Shown here: piece by piece, positions 50,170 through 63,948 of the stretch
How the letters are laid out: each line of letters opens with the position of its first letter
How positions within the stretch are numbered: position 1 is the stretch's first letter
From: Candidatus Binataceae bacterium
GTDB lineage: Bacteria > Desulfobacterota > Binatia > Binatales > Binataceae
DNA length: 64,000 nt
NCBI GenBank assembly: GCA_015478645.1
Contig: JADMIL010000008.1
Coordinates: 35,818-99,817, forward strand
Direction: 5' to 3'
Notes under the pieces: model-generated
The model's database searches: none
The model's input: the letters and a program-made list of their open reading frames with translations, nothing else
What the model was told of the DNA's origin: nothing
Program-made: the position numbers and the translations under genes

Positions 50170-52386
50170 TTAGCCTACATCGCCGAGGCTGAATCCGAAA
50201 CCTAGCATCCGCTGCAAGGCGATGCGGGCGCCGGCCGAGGCCGGCAGCTCCAGGCCGGGATCATGCCTGAGCCATTCTTCGGCGAGGTCGCCGGCGCGCT
50301 CGATCAGGCGAAAATCCCGGATGAAGCCGGCGAAGCGCAGCGGCAGCGCGCCGGTCTGCCGCGCACCGATTAGATCGCCGGGGCCGCGCATGCGCAGGTC
50401 GGCCTCGGCGACCTGTGCCCCGCTCGTGCAGCGCGCGATCGTCGCCAGCCGTTCGCGCGCCGCCGCTCCCGCATCGCGCGACGCCACCAGGCAGCATTGC
50501 GCCGCCGCCGCACCGCGGCCGACCCGCCCGCGCAACTGATGCAATTGCGCGAGTCCGTAGCGATCGGCCGCCGCGATCACCATGACCGTCGCCTCGGGCA
50601 CGTCGATGCCGACTTCGACGACCGTCGTCGCGACGATCACGTCGAGCGCGCCGTCGCGAAACTCCCGCATCACGCGCTCTTTTTCCGCCGGCCGCATACG
50701 TCCGTGCAGCGTGCCGATTCGCGCGCCGGTCAACGATGTGGCGAGCCGCCGCGCCATCGCGGCGACCGATTTTTTTTCGCCCGCCTCCGCGTCGCCGTCG
50801 GCCGCCGCTTCGTCGTCGATCATCGGCAGCACGTAGTAGGCGCGATTGCCGCGCGCGATCTCTCCGGCCACGATCGCGTCGACCGCGGCGGCCCCGTCTT
50901 CAGTGAAGATTCGCGTGGCCACCGGCGTCCGTCCCGGCGGCATCTCATCGAGCGTCGACGCGTCGAGGTTGCGAAACAGCGTCAGCGCCAGGCTGCGCGG
51001 AATCGGCGTCGCCGTCATCATCAGGACGTTGGCTTCCGATCCCAGCGCGATCAGCCGTGCGCGATCGAACACCCCGAAGCGATGCTGCTCGTCGACCACC
51101 GCCAGACCGAGCCGGTTCATCCGCACGCCCTCTTGAATCAGCGCCTGGGTGCCGAAGACGATCGGGATTTGGCCGCGTTCGATTGCGCGCAGAGTGCGCG
51201 CGCGCTCGGCGCCGGCCAGTTTGCCGGTGAGCAGCGCACTCATCGCGCCGAGCCGTCCGCACAAGCGGCCGAAGTTGCGCTGATGCTGCTCGGCGAGCAG
51301 TTCGGTCGGCGCCATGATCGCGGCCTGGTAGCCCGATTCCGCCGCCCGCAGCGCCGCCCAGAACGCGACCAGCGTCTTGCCGCTGCCCACGTCGCCGATC
51401 AGCAGCCGATTCATCTGCGACGGTGCGGCCAGGTCGCGACCGATCTCGTCGATCGCGTGCAACTGTGCCGCGGTCGGCGCGAACGGCAGTTCGGCCATAA
51501 ACGGCGCTGTGTAGCGCGCCGCGCCGTCGAGGATCGCGCCGGTGCGCCGCTTCGATCGCGCCCGCTCGCGCGCCAGCGCCAGCTCGAACGCGAACATCTC
51601 GTCGAGCGCCAGCGCGCGATGGGCCGCGGTGTCGCACGCCTCGAGCAGTGCACTGTCGGTGTCGGCGGGCGGGCGATGCAGATAATCCAGCGCCTCGGTC
51701 AGCGCGAGCGATCCGGCGGCGCGCCGCAGTTCGTCGGGGATCGCCCCGCGCATCTCGTGATCCAGCCGGGCGCGCGCCTCGGCCACGATCGAGGCGAACA
51801 GCCGCTGTGGCACCTCGGGCGGCAATCGATAAACCGGGCGAATCGGCGCAATCGCGGTCTCGGCCAGCGGATGCACTTCGGGATGAACGATCTGCAGTTT
51901 GCCGCTGGCGTCGTGCGCGACGCGTCCGCGGATCAGCACCGGCTCGCCGACCGGAAAGCGCGCATAGGCCGGCAGGTTGAACCACACCACGCGGATCGTG
52001 TCGTTGGCGCCGTCGCGCAGCCGCGCCGTACTCAGCGCCTTGAAGGAGCGCAAGCGGTGCGGCTTGATCGTCAGGTTCTCGAGCCGTCCTTCAACGATCG
52101 CGTCGCTCTCGGGTTGCAGATCCGCAATCATGTGGCGAATTCGCATATCGATATAGCGCAACGGCAAATGCGCAAACGCGTCGTGCAAGGTCGCGATGCC
52201 GCGTTCACGCAATAGCGCCGCGCGTTTCGGCCCGACACCGCGCGCGCGAACAATATCGTACGGCGAAATCGCCGCCGCGCTCGCCTCGCCGTGCGTTATC
52301 GAATCGTCAGACGTTGCGGCGAATGCAGCCGGATGGGCGTTTTCGCCACGCTGGACGGGCGGCGCGGGTTTTCGGATGGTCGCCAC
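50170..52386 (-). CDS. recG: ATP-dependent DNA helicase RecG
   Basis: Branch-migration helicase of 738 residues that remodels stalled forks and Holliday junctions. The N-terminal wedge/OB region starts GVGPKRAALLRERGIATLHDAF (helix-hairpin-helix-like) and IRGRVAHDASGKLQIVHPE. Helicase motif I is IGDVGSGKTLVAFWAA, motif II VVDEQHRFGVFDR, motif III MTATPIPRSLALT, motif V ATTVVEVGIDVPEA and motif VI LHQLRGRVGRG. The C-terminal part has LRMRGPGDLIGARQTG. Slightly longer than E. coli RecG because of an N-terminal extension of ~50 residues. It follows carB by 27 bases. Confidence 0.96.
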   Translation of the reverse strand: MATIRKPAPPVQRGENAHPAAFAATSDDSITHGEASAAAISPYDIVRARGVGPKRAALLRERGIATLHDAFAHLPLRYIDMRIRHMIADLQPESDAIVEGRLENLTIKPHRLRSFKALSTARLRDGANDTIRVVWFNLPAYARFPVGEPVLIRGRVAHDASGKLQIVHPEVHPLAETAIAPIRPVYRLPPEVPQRLFASIVAEARARLDHEMRGAIPDELRRAAGSLALTEALDYLHRPPADTDSALLEACDTAAHRALALDEMFAFELALARERARSKRRTGAILDGAARYTAPFMAELPFAPTAAQLHAIDEIGRDLAAPSQMNRLLIGDVGSGKTLVAFWAALRAAESGYQAAIMAPTELLAEQHQRNFGRLCGRLGAMSALLTGKLAGAERARTLRAIERGQIPIVFGTQALIQEGVRMNRLGLAVVDEQHRFGVFDRARLIALGSEANVLMMTATPIPRSLALTLFRNLDASTLDEMPPGRTPVATRIFTEDGAAAVDAIVAGEIARGNRAYYVLPMIDDEAAADGDAEAGEKKSVAAMARRLATSLTGARIGTLHGRMRPAEKERVMREFRDGALDVIVATTVVEVGIDVPEATVMVIAAADRYGLAQLHQLRGRVGRGAAAAQCCLVASRDAGAAARERLATIARCTSGAQVAEADLRMRGPGDLIGARQTGALPLRFAGFIRDFRLIERAGDLAEEWLRHDPGLELPASAGARIALQRMLGFGFSLGDVG

Positions 52387-52413
52387 GATCGGTCTGGATA
52401 GTGCGGACGGCGA

Positions 52414-55620
<3,207 letters not shown>

Positions 55621-55692
55621 GGGATTACTTTGGCGCGGGCCTGAAACTATCGGTTGGCGCGCCGGGAGCGCGCGGAGTTGGCGATTTTAGCT

Positions 55693-56877
55693 TCACGCGC
55701 GCGCCTCGCCCGCGATAATCCGGTCGAGCGCCTCGGCCCCATAACGCGGGAACAGCTCGGCCAGTTGGCGAAAGCGATCGAACAGATAGCTCGAATCGTG
55801 CGGCCCGGGCGACGCCTCGGGATGATACTGCACGGAGAAAAACGGCACGCCGGCGCCCAGCAGCCCCTCGACGGTCTGATCGTTGAGGTTGCGATGGGAC
55901 AGTTCGGCGCGCCCCGCGAGCGACTCCGCATCGACCGCGAAGCCGTGATTCTGCGACGTGATCTCGACCCGCCGCGTGCGCAGATCCATCACCGGATGAT
56001 TGGCGCCGTGATGGCCGAAGCCGAGCTTGTAGGTCCGCCCGCCGAGCGCCAGGCCCAAAATCTGATGCCCCAGGCAGATGCCGAAAATTGGCGTGCGCCC
56101 GAGCAGCCCGCGCACCGTCTCGCTCGCATACGGCACCGCCGCCGGATCGGCCGGACCATTGGAGAGAAACACGCCGTCGGGCTTGAGCGCGAGCACTGCG
56201 GCCGCCGTGGCCTGCGCCGGCATCACGACGACACGAAAGCCGGTCGCCACCAGCCGCCGCAGGATATTGCGCTTGATGCCGTAGTCGATCGCGACGACCA
56301 CAGGCGCGTTGCGCAAATCCTCCGCGCTCTGCCGCCGGTAGCCGCTCGCCAGATCCCAGTCGCCGATATCCCACGCGTAGCGCTCGGCGCAGGTAACCTC
56401 CTTGACCAGATCGCGCCCGACCAGTCCGGGCGACGCCGCGGCCCGCGCGACCAGCTCGTCGGCGTTGAGGTTCACGCTCGAAATCACCGCCTCCTGCGCG
56501 CCCGCCGTGCGGATATGGCGGACCAGCGCACGCGTGTCGATTCCTTCGATCCCGACCACGCCGGCCTGCTCGAGATAGTCGCCGAGGCTCATCTCGGCGC
56601 GCCAATTCGACGGCCGCGCGACATACTCGCGCACGATGAACCCTTCGACGAAGACCCGCGACGACTCCGCGTCCTCCGCGTTGACCCCCGTATTGCCGAT
56701 CTCCGGATAGGTCATGCAGACCATCTGTCCCTTGTACGAGGGGTCGGTCAGCACCTCCTGGTAGCCGGTCATCGCGGTGTTGAACACCACCTCGCCCGCG
56801 GTCTCGCCGATCGCGCCGAACGCACGCCCGCGAAAGATCCGCCCGTCGGCCAGCGCGAGGATTGCCTCTTTGCCCAA
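55693..56877 (-). CDS. carA: Carbamoyl phosphate synthase small subunit (glutaminase)
   Basis: Class I glutamine amidotransferase of 394 residues, supplying ammonia to CarB. N-terminal CPSase small domain: [34 protein letters not shown]. Catalytic triad: Cys in [16 protein letters not shown], and His and Glu in [14 protein letters not shown]. All look intact and length is normal. It is flanked by pyrC upstream (24-base gap) and carB downstream. Confidence 0.97.
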   Translation of the reverse strand: MGKEAILALADGRIFRGRAFGAIGETAGEVVFNTAMTGYQEVLTDPSYKGQMVCMTYPEIGNTGVNAEDAESSRVFVEGFIVREYVARPSNWRAEMSLGDYLEQAGVVGIEGIDTRALVRHIRTAGAQEAVISSVNLNADELVARAAASPGLVGRDLVKEVTCAERYAWDIGDWDLASGYRRQSAEDLRNAPVVVAIDYGIKRNILRRLVATGFRVVVMPAQATAAAVLALKPDGVFLSNGPADPAAVPYASETVRGLLGRTPIFGICLGHQILGLALGGRTYKLGFGHHGANHPVMDLRTRRVEITSQNHGFAVDAESLAGRAELSHRNLNDQTVEGLLGAGVPFFSVQYHPEASPGPHDSSYLFDRFRQLAELFPRYGAEALDRIIAGEARA

Positions 56878-56900
56878 ATTACTTTCAACTCCCCTGCTAC

Positions 56901-58271
56901 TTACGACTCGCCTGCCCCCGCCAATGAATAGACGACTTCACCCGCGACGATTGTAAACGCGGCGCGTCCCTTGAGCGACATGCCGCGAAACGGTGTATTG
57001 CGGCTCAGCGAAAGAAACTTCGCCGGCTCGACCGTCCACGCGCGATGCGGATCGATTACGGTGATATCGGCATGCGCGCCGGGCGACAGCGTGCCCTGTC
57101 CGTCGCGACGAAGCAATCGTGCCGGCGCCGCCGCCATCAGCGTAACCATCCGCGACGCGTCGATCACCCCGCGATGCATCAGGTCGATCGCGAGGCCGAG
57201 CGCGGTCTCCAGTCCGACCACGCCATTGGCGGCGGTCGCCAGCGCATCCGCCTCGCCGGGGCCGAGCGGCCCGGCTTCATCCTCGCCCGCGAAATGCGCG
57301 CCGAGGCGATCGCGATGTTTCGCAATCGGATCGTGCGGCGCGTGATCGGTCGCGATCATATCGATCGTGCCGTCGGCAAGCGCGGCGCGGATCGCCTCGA
57401 CATCGTCCGCCGATCGCAGCGGCGGCGCCATCTTGGCGTCCGGCCCGAAGCGCGCGAAGGCCTGATCGTCGAGCATAAAATGATGCGGCGTCGCCTCGCA
57501 GGTGACGATCGCGCCGCGCGCGCGCGCGGCGCGCACCAGGTCGAGTCCCGCGGCGGTCGAGACATGCGCGAGATGCACCGGCGCGCCCGATCCGACCGCG
57601 ATCGCGAGGTCGCGGCGCATCCGCCGCGCCTCGGCGGCGATCGGGATTCCCGCGACGACCAGGCGCTGCGCGACCGCGCCCGCGTTGCATGCGCCATGGC
57701 CGGTCAGCGCGCGATCCTCCTCATGCAGGGAAATTCCGCGCCCGACGCGCGCCGCCTCGGCAAAGGCGCGCGCCAGGATCGCTTCGTCGTCGATTGGAAT
57801 TCCATCGTCTGAGAAAAGCGCCGCGCCCGTTTCGGCCATCGCCGCGAAATCGGTAAGTTCGCGCCCGCCCAGGCCAATCGTCACGGCCGCCACCGGCAGC
57901 AGCCGCGCGGCATGCGCCGCGCGCGCCCGCTCCAGCATGTAGCGCGTGATCGCGGGCGTATCGTTGACCGGATACGTGTTCGCCATCGCGGCGACCGCCG
58001 TATATCCGCCCGCGGCCGCCGCGCGCAGACCGCTGATGATCGTCTCCTTTTGCGGAAAGCCGGGGTCGCGCAGATGCACGTGCGGATCGATCAATCCCGG
58101 CACGATCCACAGGCCGGCGCATTCGATCGTAGTCGCGCCCTCGGGCGAGGCGATCGATCCCGCCCGTTCGACCGCATCGATCCGCCCATCGATCACGACA
58201 ACGTCATACAACCCGTCGATTCTTGCGATGGGATCGATCACGCGTCCGCCGCGCAGCATTAGCGGCCTCAT
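56901..58271 (-). CDS. pyrC: Dihydroorotase
   Basis: Zinc amidohydrolase of 456 residues converting carbamoyl-aspartate to dihydroorotate. The ATG at 58271 overlaps the stop of the pyrB fusion (ATGA). Metal ligands: [15 protein letters not shown] (HxH) near residue 60, a catalytic Asp in [12 protein letters not shown], and [18 protein letters not shown] and [10 protein letters not shown] with His ligands. It ends with [24 protein letters not shown]. Type I dihydroorotase of the kind that associates with ATCase in some bacteria, so a complex with the fused PyrB is possible (inference). Confidence 0.96.
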   Translation of the reverse strand: MRPLMLRGGRVIDPIARIDGLYDVVVIDGRIDAVERAGSIASPEGATTIECAGLWIVPGLIDPHVHLRDPGFPQKETIISGLRAAAAGGYTAVAAMANTYPVNDTPAITRYMLERARAAHAARLLPVAAVTIGLGGRELTDFAAMAETGAALFSDDGIPIDDEAILARAFAEAARVGRGISLHEEDRALTGHGACNAGAVAQRLVVAGIPIAAEARRMRRDLAIAVGSGAPVHLAHVSTAAGLDLVRAARARGAIVTCEATPHHFMLDDQAFARFGPDAKMAPPLRSADDVEAIRAALADGTIDMIATDHAPHDPIAKHRDRLGAHFAGEDEAGPLGPGEADALATAANGVVGLETALGLAIDLMHRGVIDASRMVTLMAAAPARLLRRDGQGTLSPGAHADITVIDPHRAWTVEPAKFLSLSRNTPFRGMSLKGRAAFTIVAGEVVYSLAGAGES

Positions 58272-60217
58272 GCCGGGCTCTCCGGCTCCTTCAGCGACTC
58301 GACCAGCGAATAGACCACCACCCGATCGGGCGCGCGGCGCGGCTCGCCTGCGGCCGCCGCCGGTCCCAGCCGCACCTGCACGCGCTCGGCGCGCGCCGTC
58401 GGGATACTGCGGCCGACGTAGTTGGGCCGAATCGGCAATGCGCGATGGCCGCGATCGATCAGCACCGCGAGCTTGACCGCCGCCGGCCGCCCGCGATGCC
58501 ACAGCGCGGTCATCGCACGCTGCACCGTCCAGCCCGAATTGATCACGTCGTCGACCAGCACGATCGTCCGCCCATTAACATCGAAATCGGCCCCGCCCTC
58601 GATCGTATGGATCGCCGTGTCGCCGCCGTAGACATCGAGCGCGGCGCATGGCGCGCGCACGCCGGTCTGCGCCTCGATCAGGCCGCGCAGGCGCAGCGCC
58701 AGCATCGTGCCGTGCGAGATCACGCCGACCAGCGCCAGCGCCGTCGGATCGGCCACGTCGGCGATAATCTGAACGGCGATCGTATTGCACGCCGCCGCGA
58801 TCTCCGCCGCGTTCATGATCTCGCGCTGCGGCCCGCGCCGGTAGGGCTCGTAGCCGCTCTCCTCGGCCTGCTTGACGGTCTCGAACACCGCCAGCGATCC
58901 TTCGTCGATCCATTGGCGCACGTAGCCGTAAAGATTTTCGTCGAAGCGGTAGTAGCGCCGCGCGGTCGCGTGGCCGACGAACTCGACGCGCAGCTCGCGC
59001 TCGCAATATTCGCAACGCAGCGACAACAGCGCCCGATTCGCGCTCCGCGCCAGGCGAAACCGCGGATGCAGGTACGGACCCTCATGGCGCGTCACGCACG
59101 CCGGATTGACGCAGCGCGGCTCCGGCTCGCCCTTGAAGACCAGCGTCGGTTCGATGCGCGCCGCCGGCGCCGCCGGGCGCTCGCGATGCTCGAGCATCCA
59201 CGCGATCAGCGCCATCCGCACCGGCACCCCCGCCGCCGCCTGCTCGAAATAGACCGCGCGCGGATCGGAGTCGAGTTCGTACGCCAGTTCGTCGGTGCGC
59301 GGCAGCGGATGCATCACGACGGCTTCCTGAGCGCGGCTGGTGCGCAGCGCCCGCGCGTCGAACAGCGCGAAGCCGGCCTGCGCGCGATCCTTTTCGGCCA
59401 GCCGCTCGCGCTGCAAGCGGGTCACGTAAAACGCGTCGAGCGCCGCCGGCGGACGCGCACTGGGCATCCGCTCGAGCGGCATCTCGCCGGTGAACAGCGC
59501 CATCTGATGCGGTGCGCTGGGCGTCAGGTAGAGCGCGTCAAGACCGCCGGCCTGCGATTTCAGCTCGTCGATACTCACCGTCGAGAAGTTGTAATTGCGT
59601 TCGGCCGCCACCCGTTCGAGCACGTAGTCTGGAACGTTCATGCCGCCGTACGGCACCGCCACGATATTCGCGCCGAAGCGCGCCAGCGCATAGATCAGCG
59701 AATGTACCGTGCGGCCGAATTTCAAGTCGCCGCACAGCGCGACCGTCAAGCCCTTTAGCCGGCCCTTCTTGCGCCGCAGGATATAAAGATCGCACAGCGT
59801 CTGCGTCGGATGCTCGCGGCTGCCGTCACCCGCATTGATGATCGGCACCGGCGCGTACTCGGCCGCCACGCGCGCCGCACCGTCGTAGGGATGGCGCACG
59901 ACGATCAGGTCCGCGTAGGCCGACACCACCCGCACCGTATCGGCCAGGCTCTCGCCCTTGGCCGCCGAACTCGCCTGCATGTCGGCCGAACTGATCACCG
60001 CTCCGCCCAGCCGATGCATCGCGGACTCGAAGCTCAGCCGCGTGCGCGTCGACGGTTCGTAAAACAGCGTCGCCATGATCAGCCCGGCCGCGATCGCCGA
60101 CGGCGTGCCGCTTTCGAGCGCGGCGGCGAACTTGTCGGCCAGCGCAAAGATTTGCTCGATCTCGCCGGTCGATAGATCCTCGATCGAGATGACGTCGTAT
60201 TTCGCCAGGCGCGCCAT
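58268..60217 (-). CDS. pyrB: Aspartate carbamoyltransferase fused to a PyrI-type zinc domain and a PyrR-like phosphoribosyltransferase domain
   Basis: Three-part protein of 649 residues. Residues 1-~345: ATCase catalytic chain with STRTR (56-60), Lys87, RHP (108-110), HPTQT (136-140) and HPLPR (303-307), all active-site residues present. Residues ~358-415: a zinc domain with C369-x4-C374 and C402-x2-C405, the same cysteine layout as the C-terminal domain of regulatory chain PyrI. Residues ~465-640: a type I phosphoribosyltransferase with PRPP loop IVLVDDVINSGWTVQRAMTAL, resembling PyrR. The allosteric nucleotide-binding half of PyrI is not evident. A separate pyrR lies three bases upstream. 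The frame is uninterrupted, so this is a true fusion. Confidence 0.93.
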   Translation of the reverse strand: MARLAKYDVISIEDLSTGEIEQIFALADKFAAALESGTPSAIAAGLIMATLFYEPSTRTRLSFESAMHRLGGAVISSADMQASSAAKGESLADTVRVVSAYADLIVVRHPYDGAARVAAEYAPVPIINAGDGSREHPTQTLCDLYILRRKKGRLKGLTVALCGDLKFGRTVHSLIYALARFGANIVAVPYGGMNVPDYVLERVAAERNYNFSTVSIDELKSQAGGLDALYLTPSAPHQMALFTGEMPLERMPSARPPAALDAFYVTRLQRERLAEKDRAQAGFALFDARALRTSRAQEAVVMHPLPRTDELAYELDSDPRAVYFEQAAAGVPVRMALIAWMLEHRERPAAPAARIEPTLVFKGEPEPRCVNPACVTRHEGPYLHPRFRLARSANRALLSLRCEYCERELRVEFVGHATARRYYRFDENLYGYVRQWIDEGSLAVFETVKQAEESGYEPYRRGPQREIMNAAEIAAACNTIAVQIIADVADPTALALVGVISHGTMLALRLRGLIEAQTGVRAPCAALDVYGGDTAIHTIEGGADFDVNGRTIVLVDDVINSGWTVQRAMTALWHRGRPAAVKLAVLIDRGHRALPIRPNYVGRSIPTARAERVQVRLGPAAAAGEPRRAPDRVVVYSLVESLKEPESPA

Positions 60218-60220
60218 CGT

Positions 60221-60769
60221 CTACGGCTTGCCGCCTCCAATCACCACCGCATCGATCCCGTCAATTTCATTGAGCCGCACGTAGACCCGTTGATCGGCCG
60301 GCGCGGCGATATTCTTGCCCACGTAATCGGCGCGGATCGGCAGTTCGTGCGCGCCGCGATCGACCAGCACCGCCAATTCGATCGCGTCCGGATGGCCGAG
60401 ATCGGTCAACGCCGTCAGCGCCGCCCGCACGGTGCGCCCGGTGTAAAGCACGTCGTCGACCAGGACCACGCGCGCGCCGTCGATCGGAAACGGGATGTCG
60501 CGGCCGATCAGCCGCGGATCGCCCGGCGCGCCGCGTCCGTCGTCGCGGTACGAAGAGATATCGAGCGTGCCGGAGTTAAGGATCGCCACGCCGTCACCGC
60601 GCAGCACCGCCGCGATTCGCTCGGCCAGACTCGCGCCGCGCCGCACTACGCCGATCAGAATCAGTCCGCCGCCCGCACCGTTGCCGCGCTCCGCGATCTC
60701 GCGCGCGATCCGTTTGACGCACCGCGCGATCGCCTCCGCGTCGAGCGCGACCGTCGCCGGCGTGCTCAT
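60221..60769 (-). CDS. pyrR: Bifunctional pyr operon regulator / uracil phosphoribosyltransferase PyrR
   Basis: Protein of 182 residues from the ATG at 60769 (frame open further upstream). The PRPP-binding motif is RVVLVDDVLYTGRTVRAALTAL, as in PyrR, and the family ending LPIRADYVGKNIAAPADQRVYVRL is intact. PyrR binds pyr mRNA in response to UMP and can also make UMP from uracil. It is the first gene of the leftward pyr operon. No clear PyrR-binding attenuator loop was recognised in the 450-base leader. Confidence 0.94.
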   Translation of the reverse strand: MSTPATVALDAEAIARCVKRIAREIAERGNGAGGGLILIGVVRRGASLAERIAAVLRGDGVAILNSGTLDISSYRDDGRGAPGDPRLIGRDIPFPIDGARVVLVDDVLYTGRTVRAALTALTDLGHPDAIELAVLVDRGAHELPIRADYVGKNIAAPADQRVYVRLNEIDGIDAVVIGGGKP

Positions 60770-61247
60770 CGCGCGGCTCCTGCGCTGGCGTCCGCTGGCG
60801 TTATCCGCGCCGGATCGGCCCGGACAAAAGTGTCGTGGCAAAAAAATACCGGCGCGCGCACGCAACCGGTGAAGATTCTGAATAAGCCCATCTGTCCGCC
60901 CTTTTCGCCCTCGCAGGAGCGTTTTAAAGGTGCCTCAAGCCTACCGGCGGCGATTCATTCAGTCAACGCATCTGCTCACGGCGTTGCGCCGGTGGCGCAT
61001 AATTTTCAACAGCGCGCTTGCGCGGTGGATAACTCGCGATCGATCGCATCGGCTACTCTGGTGTACCGCGCATCACCTGGCTCAGCCCGGTGCACGGATC
61101 GAGATTCTTCGCTGCGCTCAGCATGACAAAAGTGCCCGCTGGGGATGTCGTTCTGAGCGTCGGCTGCCGATGCGAAGAAGCCCGTGCGTAGAATCACCTG
61201 ATAAAATTTATTAACGGCCACCACCCAGTTTAATCGCATCGGCGGGC
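60770..61247. other. Leader/intergenic region between uvrB and pyrR, with a degenerate palindromic repeat
   Basis: About 480 bases without a credible gene. From about 61103 to 61183 there is a diverged relative of the 112-bp repeats (GATTCTTCGCTGCGCTCAGCATGAC paired in part with GTCGTTCTGAGCGTCGGCTGC then GATGCGAAGAAG). The rest may hold the pyr operon promoter and leader. A T-run or anti-terminator structure typical of PyrR attenuation was not identified by eye. Confidence 0.45.
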
Positions 61248-63515
61248 TTAATGAGGATCGTCGGGCACCAGCTTCAACTTGCCCTGGCGCGCCCGGCCCT
61301 TCGTCCGCGACGCACCTGCGGTCGCTTCATTGGCGGCGCCCGCACCACGCCGGCCGCGCGACGCATTTGGCGCGCCCACCGTGCCGCCGCCCTTGGCGAT
61401 CGTTTTCCCGCCGCCACCACGCGCGTCGGCCCCCGGATGATGATGCGCCGAGCCGGGCGGCGCCGCCGGTGCCGTGGGCTTGGCTTTATCCAGTCCGAAC
61501 ATCTGGCGCTCGAGCCGCTTGATCCGATCGCGCAAGTCCGCCGCCGCTTCGTAGTCGAGTTTCTCCGACGCGTCGATCATCGCCCGGCGAAGCCCGCTGA
61601 TATGTTCGGGCAGTTCATGCGCCGGGACCGCGTCGTCGTCGACGCTCTTCTTCGGCGTGTCGATCTCCGGCACCACCGCCCATTCGGGCGAATACATCTC
61701 GACCAGCGAGGCGTCGATCGCCTTTACGATCGTGGTCGGCGTGATGCCGTGCGCCTCGTTATACGCGACCTGGCGCACACGCCGCCGGCCGGTCTCGTCC
61801 ATCGCCGTGCGCATCGATTTGGTGATCGCGTCGGCGTACATGATCACCTTGCCGTGCAGGTTGCGCGCCGCGCGCCCGATCGTCTGGATCAGCGAGCGTG
61901 CCGATCGCAGGTAGCCCTCCTTGTCGGCGTCGAGAATCGCCACCAGCGAGACCTCGGGCAAGTCCAGCCCTTCGCGCAGCAGGTTGATCCCCACCAGCAC
62001 GTCGAAGTCGCCCTTGCGCAGGCTGCGGATTATCTCGACCCGTTCGATCGTCTCGATATCCGAATGCAGGTAGCGCACGCGCACGCCCAGGTCGTGATAG
62101 TAGTCGGTCAGATCCTCGGCCATCTTCTTGGTCAGGCAGGTTACCAGCACCCGCTCGCCCGCCGCGACGCGGATATGAATCTCGCCGAGCAAGTCGTCGA
62201 CCTGGGTGCCGGCCTTGCGCACTTCGATCTCCGGATCGATCAGCCCCGTCGGCCGGATCAACTGCTCGATCACCAGCCCGCTCGACTTGCGCATCTCGTA
62301 GTCGCCGGGCGTCGCCGAGACGTAAACGGTCTGCTTGGCCAGTCCCTCCCATTCCTCGAAATTAAGCGGGCGATTGTCGAGCGCCGAGGGCAGGCGGAAG
62401 CCGAAATCGACCAGCGTCTCCTTGCGCGATCGATCGCCGCGGTACATCCCGCCCAATTGCGGAATCGTCACGTGGCTCTCATCGACGAAGCACAGATAAT
62501 TCTTGGCGAAGTACTCGAGCAGCGTCGGCGGCGGCTGGCCTGGCGCGCGTCCGGTCAGATGCCGCGAGTAGTTTTCGATCCCCGGACAGAAGCCCATCTC
62601 GGCCATCAGTTCGAGATCGTAGAGCGTGCGCTGCTCCAGGCGCTGCGCCTCGAGCAGGCGATTCTCCTTGCGATAGTATGCGAGCCGATCCTTCAGCTCG
62701 GCGCGGATGTCGTGCACCGCCGTTTCCATCCGATCCGAGGTGGTCACGTAATGCGACGCCGGGTAGATCGCCACGCTTTGCAGCTTGCGGATGACCTTGC
62801 CGCGCAACGGATCGATCTCGTAGAGCGCTTCGACCGTGTCGCCGAAAAACTCCACACGCACCGCGCGATTCTCTTCGTAGGCCGGAAAAATCTCGACCGT
62901 ATCGCCACGCACGCGAAAGGTTCCGCGATGGAAATCGTAGTCGTTGCGCTGGTACTGGATATCCACCAGCTTGCGCAGCACCCGATCGCGATCCATCACC
63001 TGCCCCTCATCGAGAAACACCAGCATCTCGAAGTACACTTCGGGCTCGCCCAGGCCGTAGATGCATGACACCGACGCGACGATCAGCACGTCGTTGCGCT
63101 CGAGCAGCGCCTTGGTCGCCGAATGGCGCAGCTTGTCGATCTCGTCGTTGATGCTCGCGTCTTTCTCGATAAACGTATCGGTCGAGGGCACGTAGGCTTC
63201 GGGCTGGTAGTAATCGTAGTACGAGACGAAGTAGCGGACCGCGTTTTCGGGAAACAGGCTCTTGAATTCGTTGTAGAGCTGCGCCGCCAGCGTCTTGTTG
63301 GGCGCGATCACCAGCGCCGGCCGGTTGAGTTGCGCGATCACGTTGGCGATCGTGAAGGTCTTGCCCGATCCGGTCACCCCAAGCAGCACCTGATGCGGCA
63401 CGCCGTCGGCCAGGTTGCGGGTTAGCGACTCGATCGCGGCCGGCTGATCGCCCTGTGGACGATAGCCCGAGACCAGCTTGAATACACCCTCTTTGCCGCG
63501 CGCCAGTGACAGCAT
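61248..63515 (-). CDS. uvrB: Excinuclease ABC subunit B
   Basis: Nucleotide-excision repair helicase of 755 residues; the ATG at 63515 starts [18 protein letters not shown]. Motif [18 protein letters not shown], beta-hairpin region [21 protein letters not shown], motif [13 protein letters not shown], motif [18 protein letters not shown] and motif [11 protein letters not shown] are all present. The UVR domain that binds UvrC is near the C-terminus ([28 protein letters not shown]). A further ~70-residue Gly/Ala/Lys-rich basic tail extends past the usual end, which is unusual and probably disordered. Confidence 0.97.
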   Translation of the reverse strand: MLSLARGKEGVFKLVSGYRPQGDQPAAIESLTRNLADGVPHQVLLGVTGSGKTFTIANVIAQLNRPALVIAPNKTLAAQLYNEFKSLFPENAVRYFVSYYDYYQPEAYVPSTDTFIEKDASINDEIDKLRHSATKALLERNDVLIVASVSCIYGLGEPEVYFEMLVFLDEGQVMDRDRVLRKLVDIQYQRNDYDFHRGTFRVRGDTVEIFPAYEENRAVRVEFFGDTVEALYEIDPLRGKVIRKLQSVAIYPASHYVTTSDRMETAVHDIRAELKDRLAYYRKENRLLEAQRLEQRTLYDLELMAEMGFCPGIENYSRHLTGRAPGQPPPTLLEYFAKNYLCFVDESHVTIPQLGGMYRGDRSRKETLVDFGFRLPSALDNRPLNFEEWEGLAKQTVYVSATPGDYEMRKSSGLVIEQLIRPTGLIDPEIEVRKAGTQVDDLLGEIHIRVAAGERVLVTCLTKKMAEDLTDYYHDLGVRVRYLHSDIETIERVEIIRSLRKGDFDVLVGINLLREGLDLPEVSLVAILDADKEGYLRSARSLIQTIGRAARNLHGKVIMYADAITKSMRTAMDETGRRRVRQVAYNEAHGITPTTIVKAIDASLVEMYSPEWAVVPEIDTPKKSVDDDAVPAHELPEHISGLRRAMIDASEKLDYEAAADLRDRIKRLERQMFGLDKAKPTAPAAPPGSAHHHPGADARGGGGKTIAKGGGTVGAPNASRGRRGAGAANEATAGASRTKGRARQGKLKLVPDDPH

Positions 63516-63674
63516 AATTGACCGGCGATTATAGCAGGCGAACGACGGCGCGCCGAATCGGCCGGATTCACCGGGCTCAGCGCTGGGTTGTTCGCACGTC
63601 AGCGCGGTGCGCAACTCGCCTCCGGCAGCCTTCGCATCGCGCGGAAACCATTAGAGTTTCCGGCCCCGCAAATC

Positions 63675-63704
63675 TTGCATAGTGCGCGTGCCTGCCAGTA
63701 TATT
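63675..63704 (+). promoter_or_regulatory. Possible sigma-70 promoter upstream of the right-edge gene
   Basis: TTGCAT (63675-63680) and TATATT (63699-63704) with an 18-bp spacer, close to consensus and notable in this GC-rich DNA. It points rightward, toward a short ORF and the partial gene at the window end. Confidence 0.4.
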
Positions 63705-63726
63705 GGCCCGGTCATGAGGTGATCTG

Positions 63727-63771
63727 ATGCGCCGGTTCATTCTTTGTCGAGTGACGGACATCGCTGAGTAG
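63727..63771 (+). CDS. Possible 14-residue leader peptide
   Basis: ATG 63727 follows GAGGTGATC (63716-63724), an excellent complement to the 16S anti-Shine-Dalgarno, seven bases away. The peptide is MRRFILCRVTDIAE. It begins about 23 bases after the putative -10, and the next gene starts 177 bases beyond its stop. It could be an upstream open reading frame or leader, but chance cannot be excluded for so short a frame. Confidence 0.3.
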   Translation: MRRFILCRVTDIAE

Positions 63772-63948
63772 CCCCGTATCAGTACGCGCGCTACCACCGT
63801 TCAGACTGCATGCGAAGCAGCGGCCCACAGTTAAATTCAGCTACAGATAAGCGCGCGCCGCATCCGATGCGGTTTGGGAATTCGACGAGGTGGCAGGTTC
63901 CATCACGTGGACCTGCGCCACGGTAGTAGTGAGGAGGAGGGAATAAAG

